From positions 9,246,901-9,310,900 of the forward strand of contig NC_087082.1 of assembly GCF_026151205.1 (NCBI RefSeq): a stretch of DNA of 64,000 bases, read 5' to 3'. The notes under the pieces are model-generated. The model saw nothing but the letters and a program-made list of their open reading frames with translations. It ran no database searches and was not told the DNA's origin. Of this stretch, positions 1-12,233 are shown one piece after another (the stretch's first letter is position 1; each line of letters starts with the position of its first letter). This DNA comes from Bolinopsis microptera. Taxonomy: Eukaryota > Ctenophora > Tentaculata > Lobata > Bolinopsidae. Both the position numbers and the translations under genes were made by a program.

Positions 1-1484
1 AAATGACGATGACACGTGGCCCAGTTTCTTATTACATAATATTCCAGGTCTAAGAAGGTCACAACGTGTCTGAAAGTTACTGGACACAACGGTCATTATA
101 TCAGTTTAGTGAATTAGTTAATTAGTTAATTAGTAAATCAGTTATTAGTCATATGGTTATTATTAAGTACTATATATTATATGATATTACAAGAATAAAC
201 TATGAATATATATTTGCACACAAAAAAACCAGAACAAACTGATCACAGACTAGCGGCAACTAATATTAATGGATAAGCCACACATCCTAAATTCCAGGTC
301 CATATTTACACTGCCACATTCCCCACTATCACTATTTTCCTATCAGCACAAACCGTAATTAATTGATTTCAACAATCACAAACACTACATATCCAAACTA
401 ATGGCATGGCATAGCAATATCTACGATATCCTAAATCAGTCCCCAACAAACTTAGCGCGATTCTGAAGGGCTGTTGGAAGCACAGAGTGCTCCATATTTT
501 GTTTTAGCAATAAACCTTTTTTTTTTTTCATTTTTCTTTTTTTATAAATTTATTAACTGCGTGCAAATTTGTGTTTCAGATTTGATCTATTTATGATATA
601 TATTTATGATTATGTAATAAAGTTATTAATATTATATTCGTAAACATTGGCTGGCTTACAAACCAGTCCCTTTAAAAAAAAAAAAAAAAAGAGATCTAGT
701 CAGTGATAGATAGGGCTGGGTATTATACCTCAACACACAGAATATTATACGAACTGTAATGAAGTTAGAGGGGAGCCTTGGAGGGGAGCCCTCGTAAAGT
801 AGAGGATAAGCTGTCTTCTGAGGGGGCAGGAAGAGGCATTGTGATTTGCTCGATAACACCTTGGCCTTCTGTGGAACCACCAATTTAAAAATGTTAACTC
901 AATTTCCATGACAACTGACAAGTCCTCATAAGCATTGTACTAGAATCTTTTTAATTCAGGCTTAAATCACAGATTCCGTCTTCAACTTTACGATATTCCT
1001 CGGATAAATGGCGAAACAATAAATAGTTTAGAATCATACACTGATATGATATTTCTCGTCTTGTTGGAGAAAACCACGAGAATGCCGAAATTTAAGATAA
1101 TTGGTTAGTCATTCTAGAAAATTCTAAAGCTTCAGCATATTCAATAATAAATATAAACACTATCCTTAACAAGTTAGTAACTATAATAATTAGTTGTGAT
1201 GACACAACATTACATTATTCGTTTTTCAAACTCTTGAGAGCCTATAAGTCGGACAAAACCTATATAATACACGCTGGTATGTGTTAATACGTTACCAAAT
1301 ATTTGGATGGTATGTTCACCAAATATGCACATGTTTATTGTTTACCAAATATGCACATGTTTAATTACACATTATGCGATTTATCAATATTATAATATAA
1401 CAGCAATGTTCTTCCGCAACACGTTATATGACATATTCACAATTCCAGCGCGAAATAGAACTCTACATCAGTTTACGTAAAGGC

Positions 1485-1556
1485 CTAGCCTGGTCAGTGG
1501 GTAGAATGTAGATACATTCCTGTTCGTAATACAGGCTGGGTTCTAATAATTGAAGT
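1485..1556 (+). repeat. tRNA-derived SINE-like relic
   Basis: The stretch has an A-box-like TGGTCAGTGGG, a 5-bp anticodon-type stem CCTGT/ACAGG around a 7-base loop, and a B-box-like GGTTCTAAT. The acceptor and T stems do not pair well, so it is not a functional tRNA. A decayed tRNA-derived SINE head is the simplest reading; chance resemblance is possible. Confidence 0.35.
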
Positions 1557-2894
1557 GCTATGTAGAGAGAAATAACGTGACATTTCGACAGCTGAAAAGT
1601 TCTATATTTTATAGATATTGTGACGTGTAACGTTGTTATGTGGGTTGGTTCTTTTGAATACGAATAATAATATATTTAAATAATGTAGTGGGAAACCATA
1701 AATTTCAGCTGTATAAGCCATTAGACAAATTTTCGTGAAAGAATTAGCCGTGTCAAAATAACTGGATTTCTGGGGGCCGGGGGTAAGCTGGGTTCTATTT
1801 TAAGAAATCATTAACCTTGAATATTTATACCTGAATGAGCTGAAACCCATCACAAAATTATAAGACTATGACTTCACAGTTATAAGACGATGATTTAATA
1901 TTAAAGGTGTCACAATTCATATTCCCACCGCCTCTATTTATTTTCTAAACAGACTTGAGAAGCCTAACTGCCCTACTTCCTGTACGTTTATAAAACAAAT
2001 CTAAAGAAAGCTGCAGTGGTTTCACGTCATTTGCTAGGAAATAGCTTCTGTGGAAAGTTAAGACTAACATGGAACATCACCCTCCAACAGAATATGACGG
2101 AAGCACAGAGAACTCTATTACATCATGTAAGTGTGTTAAGTCGGAGTACCGTATTATATTATGTAAGTATCAGAGCTCATAATTAAATATCAGAGCTTAA
2201 ATGATTAAATTTATGTTATCCCAGTGGAAGTGGCTGTTCCAGTTTCTTGATTTTTACAAATCACAAGCTTAAAACTGGAGGGATTTGTAGCCCCCTAACA
2301 TAGTTATATCTTGTGTCATTAGTCAATGTCATTAGAAACCCTATAAATTATAATACATTACAAGGAAAATATACCAGAACCCTCATCGTGTTACGGATAT
2401 ATAATGTACGGTAGATAAAATTACCGTCTTATCACGCACTATCCAGTGAACTGTATGGAAGGTTGTAACTTTAGTCGATATGTACACAGTACAACACGCT
2501 TAGTGAGTCACTGCACAGAGAATCACCCATTTGAAGAGAGCTTAACGGTAGAAGGTACATTTCCGCAGCGAGCAGAACCAATACCATGTTAACTGTTAAT
2601 TCACCGAAATCATTAATACCCATTAGCTGCCATCAGCCTTGTACCTACCAGAGCTTGGCTTGCAATCTGTAATGTTCTCTATTAAGGTATCACCAGGTAA
2701 CAGGTATGGGAATCGCCACCTTGTTAATAAATCACCATGACAACACCCGTGTTGTCAGCTAAACTACGATGACGACAGGATGTAGTTACCATGGTTACAT
2801 GTTGCGCGTGTTTACAGCCGAGTATACACCTTGGTAAGGGAAGGAAGCAGCTTACTACTACACCAGTACAACTACCGGACACAGCCAGTGCAGC

Positions 2895-2950
2895 CAGTCA
2901 GGGAGCTGTGTTCTCGTCACGTGACCCGGTGAGAGCCAATGAGAGGGCTG
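2895..2950. promoter_or_regulatory. CACGTG / CCAAT-type promoter-like patch
   Basis: A perfect palindrome GTCACGTGAC (2916-2925) lies about 10 bases from AGCCAATGAG, a CCAAT-box-like motif, in a locally GC-richer stretch of otherwise AT-rich DNA. This combination is typical of metazoan promoters with bHLH-type E-boxes. I could not assign a downstream gene. Confidence 0.3.
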
Positions 2951-5831
2951 GTAAGCTGCCAATCAAGGCAGATGGGGTGGTGCAGTGTGGTGAGAAGAGC
3001 TAGTTAGATTGGTAGTGTAATATGTTGATACACCCGCGTCTTCATCGCCTTCTCAGAGTTACTATACAGTCTACTATTATACATGTGAAACACTACAGTC
3101 CAACTACTATCAAATGTTAGAAATATTACTGGCAGATATTGGCCCCCTCCACCAACTGGCAACTGTCTCACAAAGGAATCCCAAACATCCACATTCCTGG
3201 CACCGAACGCACACACCACAGTACAATTATACAATAGTGTAAAGATACACAGTGTCACTGCACTCAGCCGTAACCACGCAGTCAGCAATGCAATAAGTAG
3301 TGTCAAACCAGCCCCCCACTCACCATAGCACTCCCATAATATGTACTACTGGCAGCTAATCAATACGCCAGTGTAGGTAGACACATTACTCTATAACTCT
3401 AACATATATAATCACATGGGATACAAAGCATGCGGGGATGTTATAGAACCTATTTATTACACGCTTTGTGGCTGTGAGTGGGGCTAATTGCACTAAGGAA
3501 TCTACAAAAGGGAGTCATATCTGAGGGTGAGAGTGAGATTAAAATTAAAATACACTTTCACAGCTGGCAATGTAATGTTAACCTTGTAAGGCAGTACACG
3601 GCAGTACAGCAAGCAATGCCCCGATATGGACTGACTTGATTGGAACTCATAACATCAGATTTCTGTATTCCTGTTCGTTGATTAAACTATAAGATTCAAG
3701 TGCATTTTTTCAATATTGAACCAGTTTTTCCAAACATTAAGAGACTACATTTTCCGGGAGATATGTATTACGATCATCAAATCATTTATTTAAATATAGA
3801 TCATTACTTGGTCAAATTACCACCACTTGTATTATAAGCTAACAACGCATGCTTCAACACTTCTAAAGGCAGAATTAACATCTCACTTTGGTATCATGTG
3901 CCCATCTCGTAAACACTCTCCAACATATTTTTGAAATGCCATTATAATAGATAGTGTGTCTAGACTGTTCTGAGTCTATTATCAGTTCTACAGTTCTAGT
4001 ATTACAGTTAAGATATACACAGGACACTATTATATTTCTCTAGAACACCAGGACTCCAGTCCTCTAACACCCTCATTGTAATCAAAGCAATATTCTACTT
4101 AGAATATTAAAAGCATGTGCCTCGTAACATTGCATACCTTGGCGGGTTGACTTATCGGAATGTTGTCGCATTTGACTGCGGAATTTCTTTTACTATAAAT
4201 CGTACGGGTTCTGATTTTTACTGAGCTTTACACCTAAATATAGAAATATAGACGGCGTATGGGCGGTAGAGGAGGATGTGGAAAGAGAAGAGTGCGTGTA
4301 GGAAGTTGAAGTAATGTGATACGGGTCACTCTGATGTAGTTCATATCACATTAACTCACAAGTCTCACATCTTACCCACTGACATGTTTTCAAAGGGCGT
4401 TATGCACAAGTAGAGAAATGTATTTGTGTTACCTCGTGATATGGTCTAATATCTTAAATATGTTGTGCTGATGCCGCATCAGCGTGTGTGTTAAAACACG
4501 ATGTGTACAGTTGCTATAGGTCATCGCTACTCAAGGAAATTTATGTCAGTGATGCATGTAGACTCTATCTCACAGGGATAATTCCTGTAAATTGGATATC
4601 AGACAGCAACAGGGAGGTTGATAAATCTATTTGAAGAGTTTTGTGTCAGTTGATTGGATCTATCAACAGGGGTGTACGCAGAGGTGAAATCATACTGGAA
4701 ACGCCCTGATAATATGATATTCTTATTATGTGTGTGGAGGAGTGGAGAACATTCTACACAAGCACAAACAACACACTTATTTTATTGTAGGTAACATGGG
4801 TATAGTATTAAATCTTGACGCGAGCTAACCTTCTGATCCGTTATTTTGTTATAACTTGTTTTTAGTTTATTTTGGAAATGAGCACAACAACATACAGACT
4901 TATAACTATGACAGCTGATCTGTTGATTTCAACACAGTAGCATGTAATCTATACCGGCAACAAACTGTTACTGATCTGAGAAAGTAACATCATACTACTT
5001 AACAACAGTACATTTAAAGCGGTTTGCTAATACAATCAAACAGCAAACTTGCTGTACTAATGCCATGCTCCAACAGTCAACACTCAAACATACATGTATT
5101 CAATTTTACACTCATCTTGTTATAAATCTATACGACTACTTGTACAAAATGTTAAAATATGAATGAACAGTTTTATAATCAATACAATGTTATCTGATAC
5201 GCTAGTTAAAAACTAGCTGCTAAATGCTAATGAATTGAAATTATATTATATCGAAATTTATGCGGCATGAACAAAGTTGGAAATTATTCAAGGAATATCG
5301 CGAGATAATCGTGGAAAGCAAGATAATCGGATTAATTTCTAGAAAGTAGTTTAAGATTTAAAAAGACTTAAAAGTATTTTCAATACATGCGACTGTCATG
5401 AGATATGTGTTGCTAAGATATCTTTGAGTACTATCAGTGCTAGATAAGAAAGAAATCCTTGTAAATCCCACAAACCAAAGGCTGGCAAAATGGAACAATT
5501 TCATCTCGTCTCCCGATTCTAGGAATCTTCAACACAGCAACAAGACAAAAATGTTTCACTTTGCCAATAGGCTTTTTGCAACGATGCCTCAGCTCGATCG
5601 ACGATAGTATCTGATGCAAGTGGGTCTTTGAAAAAGCAATGTCAAACAAACTGCCACAATCATATTTTTTCAAAGGAAAAACACGAATCAAATGCATGTC
5701 TAAAACGAATTACCATCAGTTTATGGTACCGAAATGTGACTGTAAAAAAGCTTAAAATTGTGCATACATGGGGGCTTTACTTCTGACATATATAATTCAT
5801 TTTAGGCACACATCAATCTCTATTGTGTAAT

Positions 5832-6242
5832 TTAAGAGCGGATGGGATGAACACAAATCGTCGGTGCAAGTTGTAAATCCCACAAAGAGCAAGTCACATA
5901 AGACCTTTCTCGGTGGCTGCCACCCCTCATGCTGTTCAGAGAACCAGATGAACTGGAAGGAACAGCAGGTTGTTTAGTACTACATCTCATCATGGCGGGA
6001 TCAAAATCCAGCTTCCTGCTCAGGGCGTTCCGTTTCCTTATCTGCTTCTGACGTTCTATCTCCGCTAGTCGCTTTTCTTCAGCTCGCTTCCTTGCATTTT
6101 CCTTCAAAGAAGCAGGATCAGCAGATATGCTGGCTCGTCTTGTGACGGGCTTCCTTCGTAGAGTATTGGTGTGGAATGAGGAGCGCCTATTAACGGAAGA
6201 GGGCACACTATTGGCACTTGCACTTCTACTATTTCCACTCAT
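5832..6242 (-). CDS. hypothetical basic, Ser/Arg-rich protein (single visible exon)
   Basis: The minus strand has an open frame with an ATG at 6242 (MSGNSRSAS...), giving 136 residues to a stop at 5832. The frame stays open nine codons upstream, where an acceptor-like CTTTCAG lies, so this may be an internal or 3' exon. The composition looks like real protein: a Ser/Arg-rich low-complexity start, then a strongly charged helix with Lys/Glu/Arg repeats (motif KENARKRAEEKRLAEIERQ), then a Ser-rich tail. The last 15 or so residues may be read-through past a splice site. I do not recognise the family. The helix suggests a nucleic-acid- or cytoskeleton-binding surface, but that is inference. Confidence 0.45.
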   Translation of the reverse strand: MSGNSRSASANSVPSSVNRRSSFHTNTLRRKPVTRRASISADPASLKENARKRAEEKRLAEIERQKQIRKRNALSRKLDFDPAMMRCSTKQPAVPSSSSGSLNSMRGGSHRERSYVTCSLWDLQLAPTICVHPIRS

Positions 6243-6269
6243 TTCACACTGACACACTTCACAATTCAC

Positions 6270-7700
6270 TGAAAGTACATTCCACGCTAAGCAAGAAAGA
6301 TTAGAGTAACAAGGTATGTGATATTACCAAGTGTTATATCGATATATAGATCATCTCTCACACACTGACTTAAGGTCATCATATTCTATTCTCCACACTT
6401 TTCATGTCATGCTAGACGGCAGAAAAATATATGCTGATTTTTAAAGCATTTAAAAATGTTACCTATTTTTGCAGTCAGAAAAAAAAGTAAAATTGTATCG
6501 TGTAACGACTAAGGATGCATTATTACATTAGAAACATTGTATGCACTATTATATTAGAAACATTATAATATGGCAAATTACATTCATATGATAAACATCC
6601 AGAACTAATATATCTTAACTTACTATGACATTCACAATACATAAAGTAAACATTTCACTACATTTAGAAACATAAAAATGATTTTTCACTTTCAAAGACA
6701 CAGCTTAACATTTCTTGCTGATTAACAATCCTTAATGACAATGTATGTCAACTTATGCAACCAAACTAAAAAATAACATTTACATACCTTGAACTCTGAG
6801 TGTAGGTTGAATGTGCTTATCAGTAGTTTTCTCTCATCCAGTTACATACTAAGAAATAAGGCAGATTATACTGAGAGTTTATAATCGATTCCAGATACGC
6901 TGATGAATGATGATGCTGCATATAGATATAATGTCACTAATGTTTAACTTTATTACTGTCTGGATTATCTGAATTATGCATCATATAATTTTAACTCTTT
7001 AGAGAGCAACGGTAATTGCTAGAACAAATTATTGTCCTATGAGCCAGTATTGTAGGCAAAAATCTCTAATCGAAAATAAAATAGCAGTGTCAAAGTATTT
7101 CCAAGTTGTACAATAGCTTGTAGTATTGTAAATCATCTCAAAGGTAGTCATTTTGTTTTCATATTATAGTTTTGCTGTGTGTTTGGTATCAGCATGCAAT
7201 ATGTACCAAATTATTACATTTTTCTTTTAAAAAAGGTGAGGAACCCTCACCCCAGCACCATAACATATGAAATCATACAAGTCAAGAAATGTCTTGTACG
7301 CTGCTGAGTGAGGGATCCCTTAGAGTAATTTATGGCCTATTATCTGATCCTGTACTCTATGTATCATTAATGATAATAATTTAATTTCAATCAATTCTTC
7401 CACAAAGTTATGTACAGGATTTAAGTAATTTTAAGACCAAATTACTCTATTTTCTATTGTCTAAAAGCACACAATTTAGATCATTCCAGTTGTGTTCATC
7501 TGGTTTAAGTGCTTGTGCAGTAAATAGAGGTTTGTCTTGAAAGCTAGTTGAAAGCTAGTTCGGCACCAATGTAATTATGGTTTTACCACCGTGTTTTGGT
7601 TCAGCTGAATAAATTTTACTATGATGTTTACATAATGTTTATCAATCCAGCTGCAGTCTGGTAGTGTTGAGTCTCATGAATATTTTTCTAGCTCTCTTTT
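6270..7700. other. non-genic AT-rich stretch
   Basis: Nothing recognisable apart from short A/T runs; no open frame with protein-like composition on either strand. It could hold introns or UTR of the exon at 5.8-6.2 kb. Confidence 0.45.
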
Positions 7701-7711
7701 TCCATGTTTTT

Positions 7712-7794
7712 GCCTCACAGGAGATATTGTGGTCTTTTCTAAATATAACTGTAATACATTGATGTAAAGTTTATTTATTTATTTATTTATTCAT

Positions 7795-7837
<43 letters not shown>

Positions 7838-7842
7838 TATAT
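7712..7842 (+). mobile_element. 3' end of a non-LTR retroelement with (TTTA)n tail
   Basis: Bases 7720-7770 (AGGAGATATTGTGGTC ... TTGATGTAAAG) recur inverted at 16256-16316 with few changes. Here the shared block runs straight into a (TTTA)n tract at about 7768-7840; in the other copy it ends in TTTATTTGAATTTTG. A conserved block directly followed by a simple repeat is typical of the 3' terminus of LINEs or SINEs. The 5' extent is not defined. Confidence 0.55.
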
Positions 7843-8062
7843 TTTTTTTTTAAAGCCTTCTTAAGATTATTAATTGTTTTGTTGTATAACTTAGGATCAA
7901 TACATGTAGAGCTCTAGTCTGTGTTACATTAAACAGTTGAATGGTACTACGAAGAAATATACTAAGAACTACACTAAGGACTGATGTTTTACACCAACAT
8001 TGCTAGGATATTTCAGGTTGTACTTGATATTTGTTTTGGGACATGAATTAACATGTAAGGTG

Positions 8063-8155
8063 GACAAGTGGTTAGAGCTTATAAGGGTGGTTAGAGCTTC
8101 AACCTTCTGTGCGGAGGGTACAGCGTTCTAACCCCAGTGTCACCTAGTTTTGAGA
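8063..8155 (+). repeat. tRNA-like SINE head
   Basis: AAGTGGTTAGAGCTT (A-box-like) occurs twice in a row at 8066-8100. It is followed by an imperfect anticodon-type stem (ACCTTC/GAGGGT) and a good B box, GTTCTAACCCC, then GTGTCACC. The duplicated A box and poor stems argue against a working tRNA gene. A tRNA(Leu/Ser)-derived SINE is likely. Confidence 0.4.
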
Positions 8156-8939
8156 GAAGTTAAGTGAAACGCACACAGCCACACATTGTTGAGCAATCCT
8201 CAGGTGCGGGCGTAAGCGCTGCGCGCAGGGTCTATTTAATTGTCATCAGCTTACAAGTACATGTTACATTTATTAATTACCAGAGCCAAAATTTCAGAAG
8301 CACAATAATTTTTGGGGAAATCTCTGTCAAGCACTCGTCACTCGAGGCCGAGACAAACAGCGCAGGCTCCGCCTCGCAACTATGAGGAGGGGCAATGGGG
8401 TAACGTTGCAAAAAAGTGTGTTTCTAGAGCAAAACGCACATTTTTCTAGTGTTTGAGTTAAGTTTTTCAAAATTGTCCCGAATTCAAACAACGATTTAGC
8501 GCCCCCGTAAGGATCATGAATCTTCTTAAAGAGATACCCACTTCAGTACATCAGCATACTATAAGTTATAGCATATTATGGTGCTATTGTTTATACTAAA
8601 CTGCATAACATGATCTGAACGGACTGTAATCATCAGTTGATGCTGGAACTAGCTGTAAACCGTTTGAAGCAAAAATGACATGTAATCGGTGCAGGTACAC
8701 AACTATGAGTGGGTGAGTTATAGTATTGATTAGGTCAAAAGAACTGGATTCTTCCAGGAAGCATCCCGTGCACAGACCTTGGTCTACATATATATTAAAT
8801 TATTAACCATTCATTCTGTATGTGCCAGTCAACTGGCAATGCAACCCAACATGGTCAACCAAGTCGAATAATCAACAAGCCACAACTGAGATTGAATGAG
8901 AAAGACAGAGTAATAACTTACCAAACAAATTATAAAATG

Positions 8940-9686
8940 TAAAATTTTCGATTTACTTTCAACTTGGAGTTTCGAGACAGTGTCTGCTTACGCTACAGTT
9001 GGTGGATACCAAACACTCCCATCACCTGTGGATGTGGGAAAACAAGTGATCTTGACCACCTTCTCACCTGTAAGCTAGGGGGCTATAGCTACGTGATAAT
9101 GACCCACAACAACATCAGAGACACAATGGCAAATCTACTTCGTGAGGTATGTCATGATGTAAAAGTTGAACCCCAGCTACAGAAGGTAAATGAGGGTGAC
9201 TGCCTCAACCCCAAGACTATAACAGGTGACCAAGCTCGGCTTGATGTATCTGCTAGAGGAGTTTGGACTCCATTTGATAAGACCTTTCTTGACATAAGGG
9301 TTTCACACCCCAATTGCTTATCAAACAGGACAAAAACTCTTCAAGAAGTATACGAAGAGAACGAGAAGGAGAAGAAGGACGAGTACTTGGAGAGAGTGTT
9401 GAATGTGGAGAAGGCTACCTTCACCCCGGCTGTATTCCTCACATCTGGAGGAATGTCTAAAGAGTGTAAGCAGTTCGTCGACAGAGTAGCAGACCTCATT
9501 GCAAGAAAAAGGAAGGAAAGGTACTGCGATGTAGTAAGACACGTGAGAACTAGGATAAGATTTGCAATGTTGAGAACAACTCTTATTGCTCTACGAGGGT
9601 ACCGAGAAAAGAAGGTGGACACCAAACGTGAGATTCAGCTATCAGAAGTTGTATACAACCTCATCCCTGCCCCTATAATGGAGTAG
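8940..9686 (+). mobile_element. retrotransposon ORF fragment: zinc-finger plus nuclease-like C-terminal domain
   Basis: An intact frame of about 240 codons ends at 9686. It starts with no ATG (first in-frame alternative codon TTG at 8964) and no reverse transcriptase precedes it, so the copy is 5'-truncated. Visible in order are: FRD.VCLRYSWW; a CxCG...DLDHLLTCKLGGY Cys/His cluster at residues 22-40; an IRDTMANLL helix; and a block ARLDVSARGVW...FLDIRVSHP at about residues 92-114. That block resembles the D...(D/E)xR/K core of restriction-like nucleases. I recognise this domain from the C-termini of reverse-transcriptase proteins abundant in cnidarian and some other animal genomes. No internal stop over 720 bases suggests recent insertion or recent activity. 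The nuclease assignment is inference. Confidence 0.7.
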
Positions 9687-9835
9687 ATCATGTGTTTTGT
9701 TAAAATGTTTTTGAAAAAATTATTGGTAGCAATGAATTGTGCTCTGCCAATTGCAACACTTAAAATTTGATTGTGCTCTGCCAATTGCATCACTTGATTT
9801 AATTGAATGTATATATATACTGTTTGACACACTCT
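9687..9835 (+). mobile_element. 3' UTR and tail of the retroelement at 8.9 kb
   Basis: After the stop codon the motif TTGTGCTCTGCCAATTGCA occurs twice (about 9736 and 9770), followed by an A/T stretch ending in TATATATATACTG. The second motif and the following 30 bases recur inverted at 44777-44832, which marks the 3' end of the family. Confidence 0.55.
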
Positions 9836-10394
9836 TTTTATACTTCACTTTCAGGAAAGAAACTTGTAAAATATCGATTTAGTAATTTCATGGCGCGTAA
9901 CAGAAATCTAAAAGTAGTGCACAATACTTACAATTTCAATTAATGATCAGTAAATGTCAAACTCTATAATGACAACAATGGAAATAGATTTTGAAAGTTT
10001 TAGTATTAGCGCTCGATTCATGTCTTGAAATAATTGGATGGGTCAGTGATTATCAAAATTCTTCATAAACCTAGTACAGCTTAGTAATTCAATTCTAAAA
10101 TGCTGTGCTAATACGAGTAAAGTACAAACAAGTAATATAAAATGCATGAATACATCTTGAATAGTCAGCTGCGCCGCGCCGCACATCGAATAATGTTTCA
10201 CGTTATAAGATCACAATAAAGATATAAGCTGCAAAAGTTGAAAATTTTGTTTTTTATTATACGTTCCGTTACGTTCTGTATTATGATTTATTAATTTTAA
10301 TGCGTTTTCCGCATTTTAAATTCCATGCACTTGACATGAAGCTTGACATTGTTGTATTGCAACGCACTATAGTGACAAGTGAGTGATAATTTAT

Positions 10395-11110
10395 TTTTGG
10401 TTGTAGCGCGATGCGTTACTGTGCCGCGCCGCGCACTCAATAAGGCTTCTCACAGCGACTGGCTAGATCGGCGAGATGCGCTACTGTGCCGCGCCGAGCT
10501 GCCATGAATTGACATCGTCAATTAAATTTTTGGTTGTCTAACTTTCTCATTTACCATTTGCTTCCAATTTTATTTTTATATGTATAAATAAATACCCTTG
10601 ACTTTTAGTTAAATTTTTTATATTGAGTCCGACATTACCATTGTAATTTGACTTTCGAATCGCGACTCGTTTTTATTCACGATGTCAATTCTTCGCAGCT
10701 CGGAGAGGCCCAGTGGTGCATTTTGCCCATTTACCGAAGTTATAGTTGTTGCGAAAGAATTATTGTATTTTACTTGATCATGCGCGGTGCGGCCTTACTA
10801 CTATATACTACTGTAATGGGCATGTCATTCTGCCAAATCTTTATGATCATGAACAATGAACATAATTAATTCCCGATGTCAATTCATCTCAGCTCGGCGC
10901 GGCACAGTAGCGCATCTCGCCGATCTTTACCTGAGGACCCCAGGCTATTATGTTCATTAACGAATAAAGATTTGGCGGAATGACAGGCTGAACGCGGCCC
11001 AGTAAGCCGATCTGTGAGAAGCCTCATTGAGTGCGCGGCGCGGCACAGTAACGCATCGTGCTCCAATGAACATAAATATAATAACTTGGGATCCCCAGGT
11101 ATAAGGCGCG
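10395..11110. repeat. GC-rich inverted-repeat (foldback) cluster
   Basis: The block at 10406-10528 contains ATGCGTTACTGTGCCGCGCC, CGCGCACTCAATAAGGCTTC, ATCGGCGAGATGCG and AATTGACATCGTCAATT. It reappears reverse-complemented at 10870-11075, where about 90 extra bases interrupt it. A second, inner inverted pair (TGTCATTCTGCCAAATCTTT at 10818 and its complement near 10960) is nested inside. The CpG-rich arms contrast sharply with the AT-rich surroundings. The same module occurs at 27.9-28.2 kb and inside the 23-27 kb array. A related shorter piece sits at 10170-10205. Confidence 0.65.
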
Positions 11111-11114
11111 GCAC

Positions 11115-12230
11115 AGCGCATAGTGCTGCAAGAATCGTTTAATCCTGAATCCGTAATTCATAATTACATTGCATGTATATTTTATTTTTCATAATTTTGC
11201 ATGCAATTAAGAACAAAGAAATAAACATTTTTTTCCTTTTTTTCTTTCTTTCTTTCTTAATTTTGTTTTTCTTTTAAAAAATCTCTTAAATGATTTGTAT
11301 AATTAGTGGATATATCAATAATACATTGCAAAAGATTTTATTTTAATTCATGAAGCTTAAAAAATTACAGCAATACCAAATACGTGCAATTTGGGGCGTG
11401 TGATTTTTGTGGAAATATAACCTGCACCTTACTTTGAATCAAAATATCTTCAAAACAACTATTCTGTATTTATAAATTAACTTTCACTTATTAAACGGAA
11501 ACTGCTCTAAAATTATAAACCTGTCACCTGTAAATGTAATGACTGTACGCGCCGCGCACACATCCACGATTACAATGATAATATTATGAAAGTCGAGCGC
11601 TACCTAGAAATTAATCTCCGTGTCATCAGTAGATAAACTTTCAAATCATTCTTGCAGCCTGACAGATGTGTGGAAATATATTCGGTTGAACAATTATGCC
11701 CGTCTATTGTATGTTGTGGACGCTTTCAGTCACATTAGACTTCCCAAAATCTAACAAGTTAACTGTTTTAATGACCTGTACCTGCTATTTGAAGCACTCG
11801 TCTGCGATGGGTGGTGTGTCCAATTGTCCACCTTGATCAAATTACCTTTTGTCTATCGACCTCTTGGACCAATTAACAAAACAAAAGTTAAATTTATCAC
11901 CAATTATTCAATCAATACATATCTCAAATTCTAATATTGGAAACACTGCGGAGAATGGATGTCTTAAACTCTAATTTTGTTGTCACTAATAATCTTTTGA
12001 CTTTCAAAGTTGAATTTTAGTTAAGTATGAAATGCCACCACATCACAGTTTGAGTAAAATATTATTATTAAATTTTAAAATTGAGAAGATTGCTCTATGA
12101 CTTAACATTTAAATTTTAAGCTAAAATATCTAATTTTTAAACATCTGGTTATAGATTATAACAGTACTGGCATGACCAATTTAAGGCACCGGGATATCTC
12201 TGTACAAATATATCAATCGGTGGGATTTTT
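11115..12230. other. non-genic AT-rich stretch
   Basis: A short TTTC microsatellite lies at 11240-11262. Otherwise there are A/T runs and no protein-like frame. Confidence 0.45.
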
Positions 12231-12233
12231 ATT

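Larger units (their letters stand above)
1..5830. other. AT-rich non-genic stretch, no recognised gene
   Basis: I see no convincing coding exon here. Contents are poly(T) near 519-543, a poly(A) run at 674-690, a tRNA-like relic near 1.5 kb and a CpG/CACGTG-containing stretch near 2.9 kb. The short open frames at 2791-3003, 3004-3306 and 5440-5697 lack family similarity that I recognise, and the 3004-3306 frame has no ATG at its start. UTR or unrecognised exons cannot be excluded. Confidence 0.5.

Noticed and set aside
1485-1556. Functional tRNA-Tyr gene
   Set aside because: Loop base 33 is C, the T stem does not pair and the acceptor stem is absent.
2791-3003. 70-codon plus-strand frame
   Set aside because: Composition follows the GC-richer promoter-like patch; no conserved motif.
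3004-3306. 100-codon frame with a hydrophobic, signal-peptide-like start
   Set aside because: It starts at TTG with no acceptor, and no downstream exon or family resemblance was found.
5440-5697. 85-codon minus-strand frame
   Set aside because: Cys/Lys-rich and possibly an old transposase piece, but I recognise no motif.
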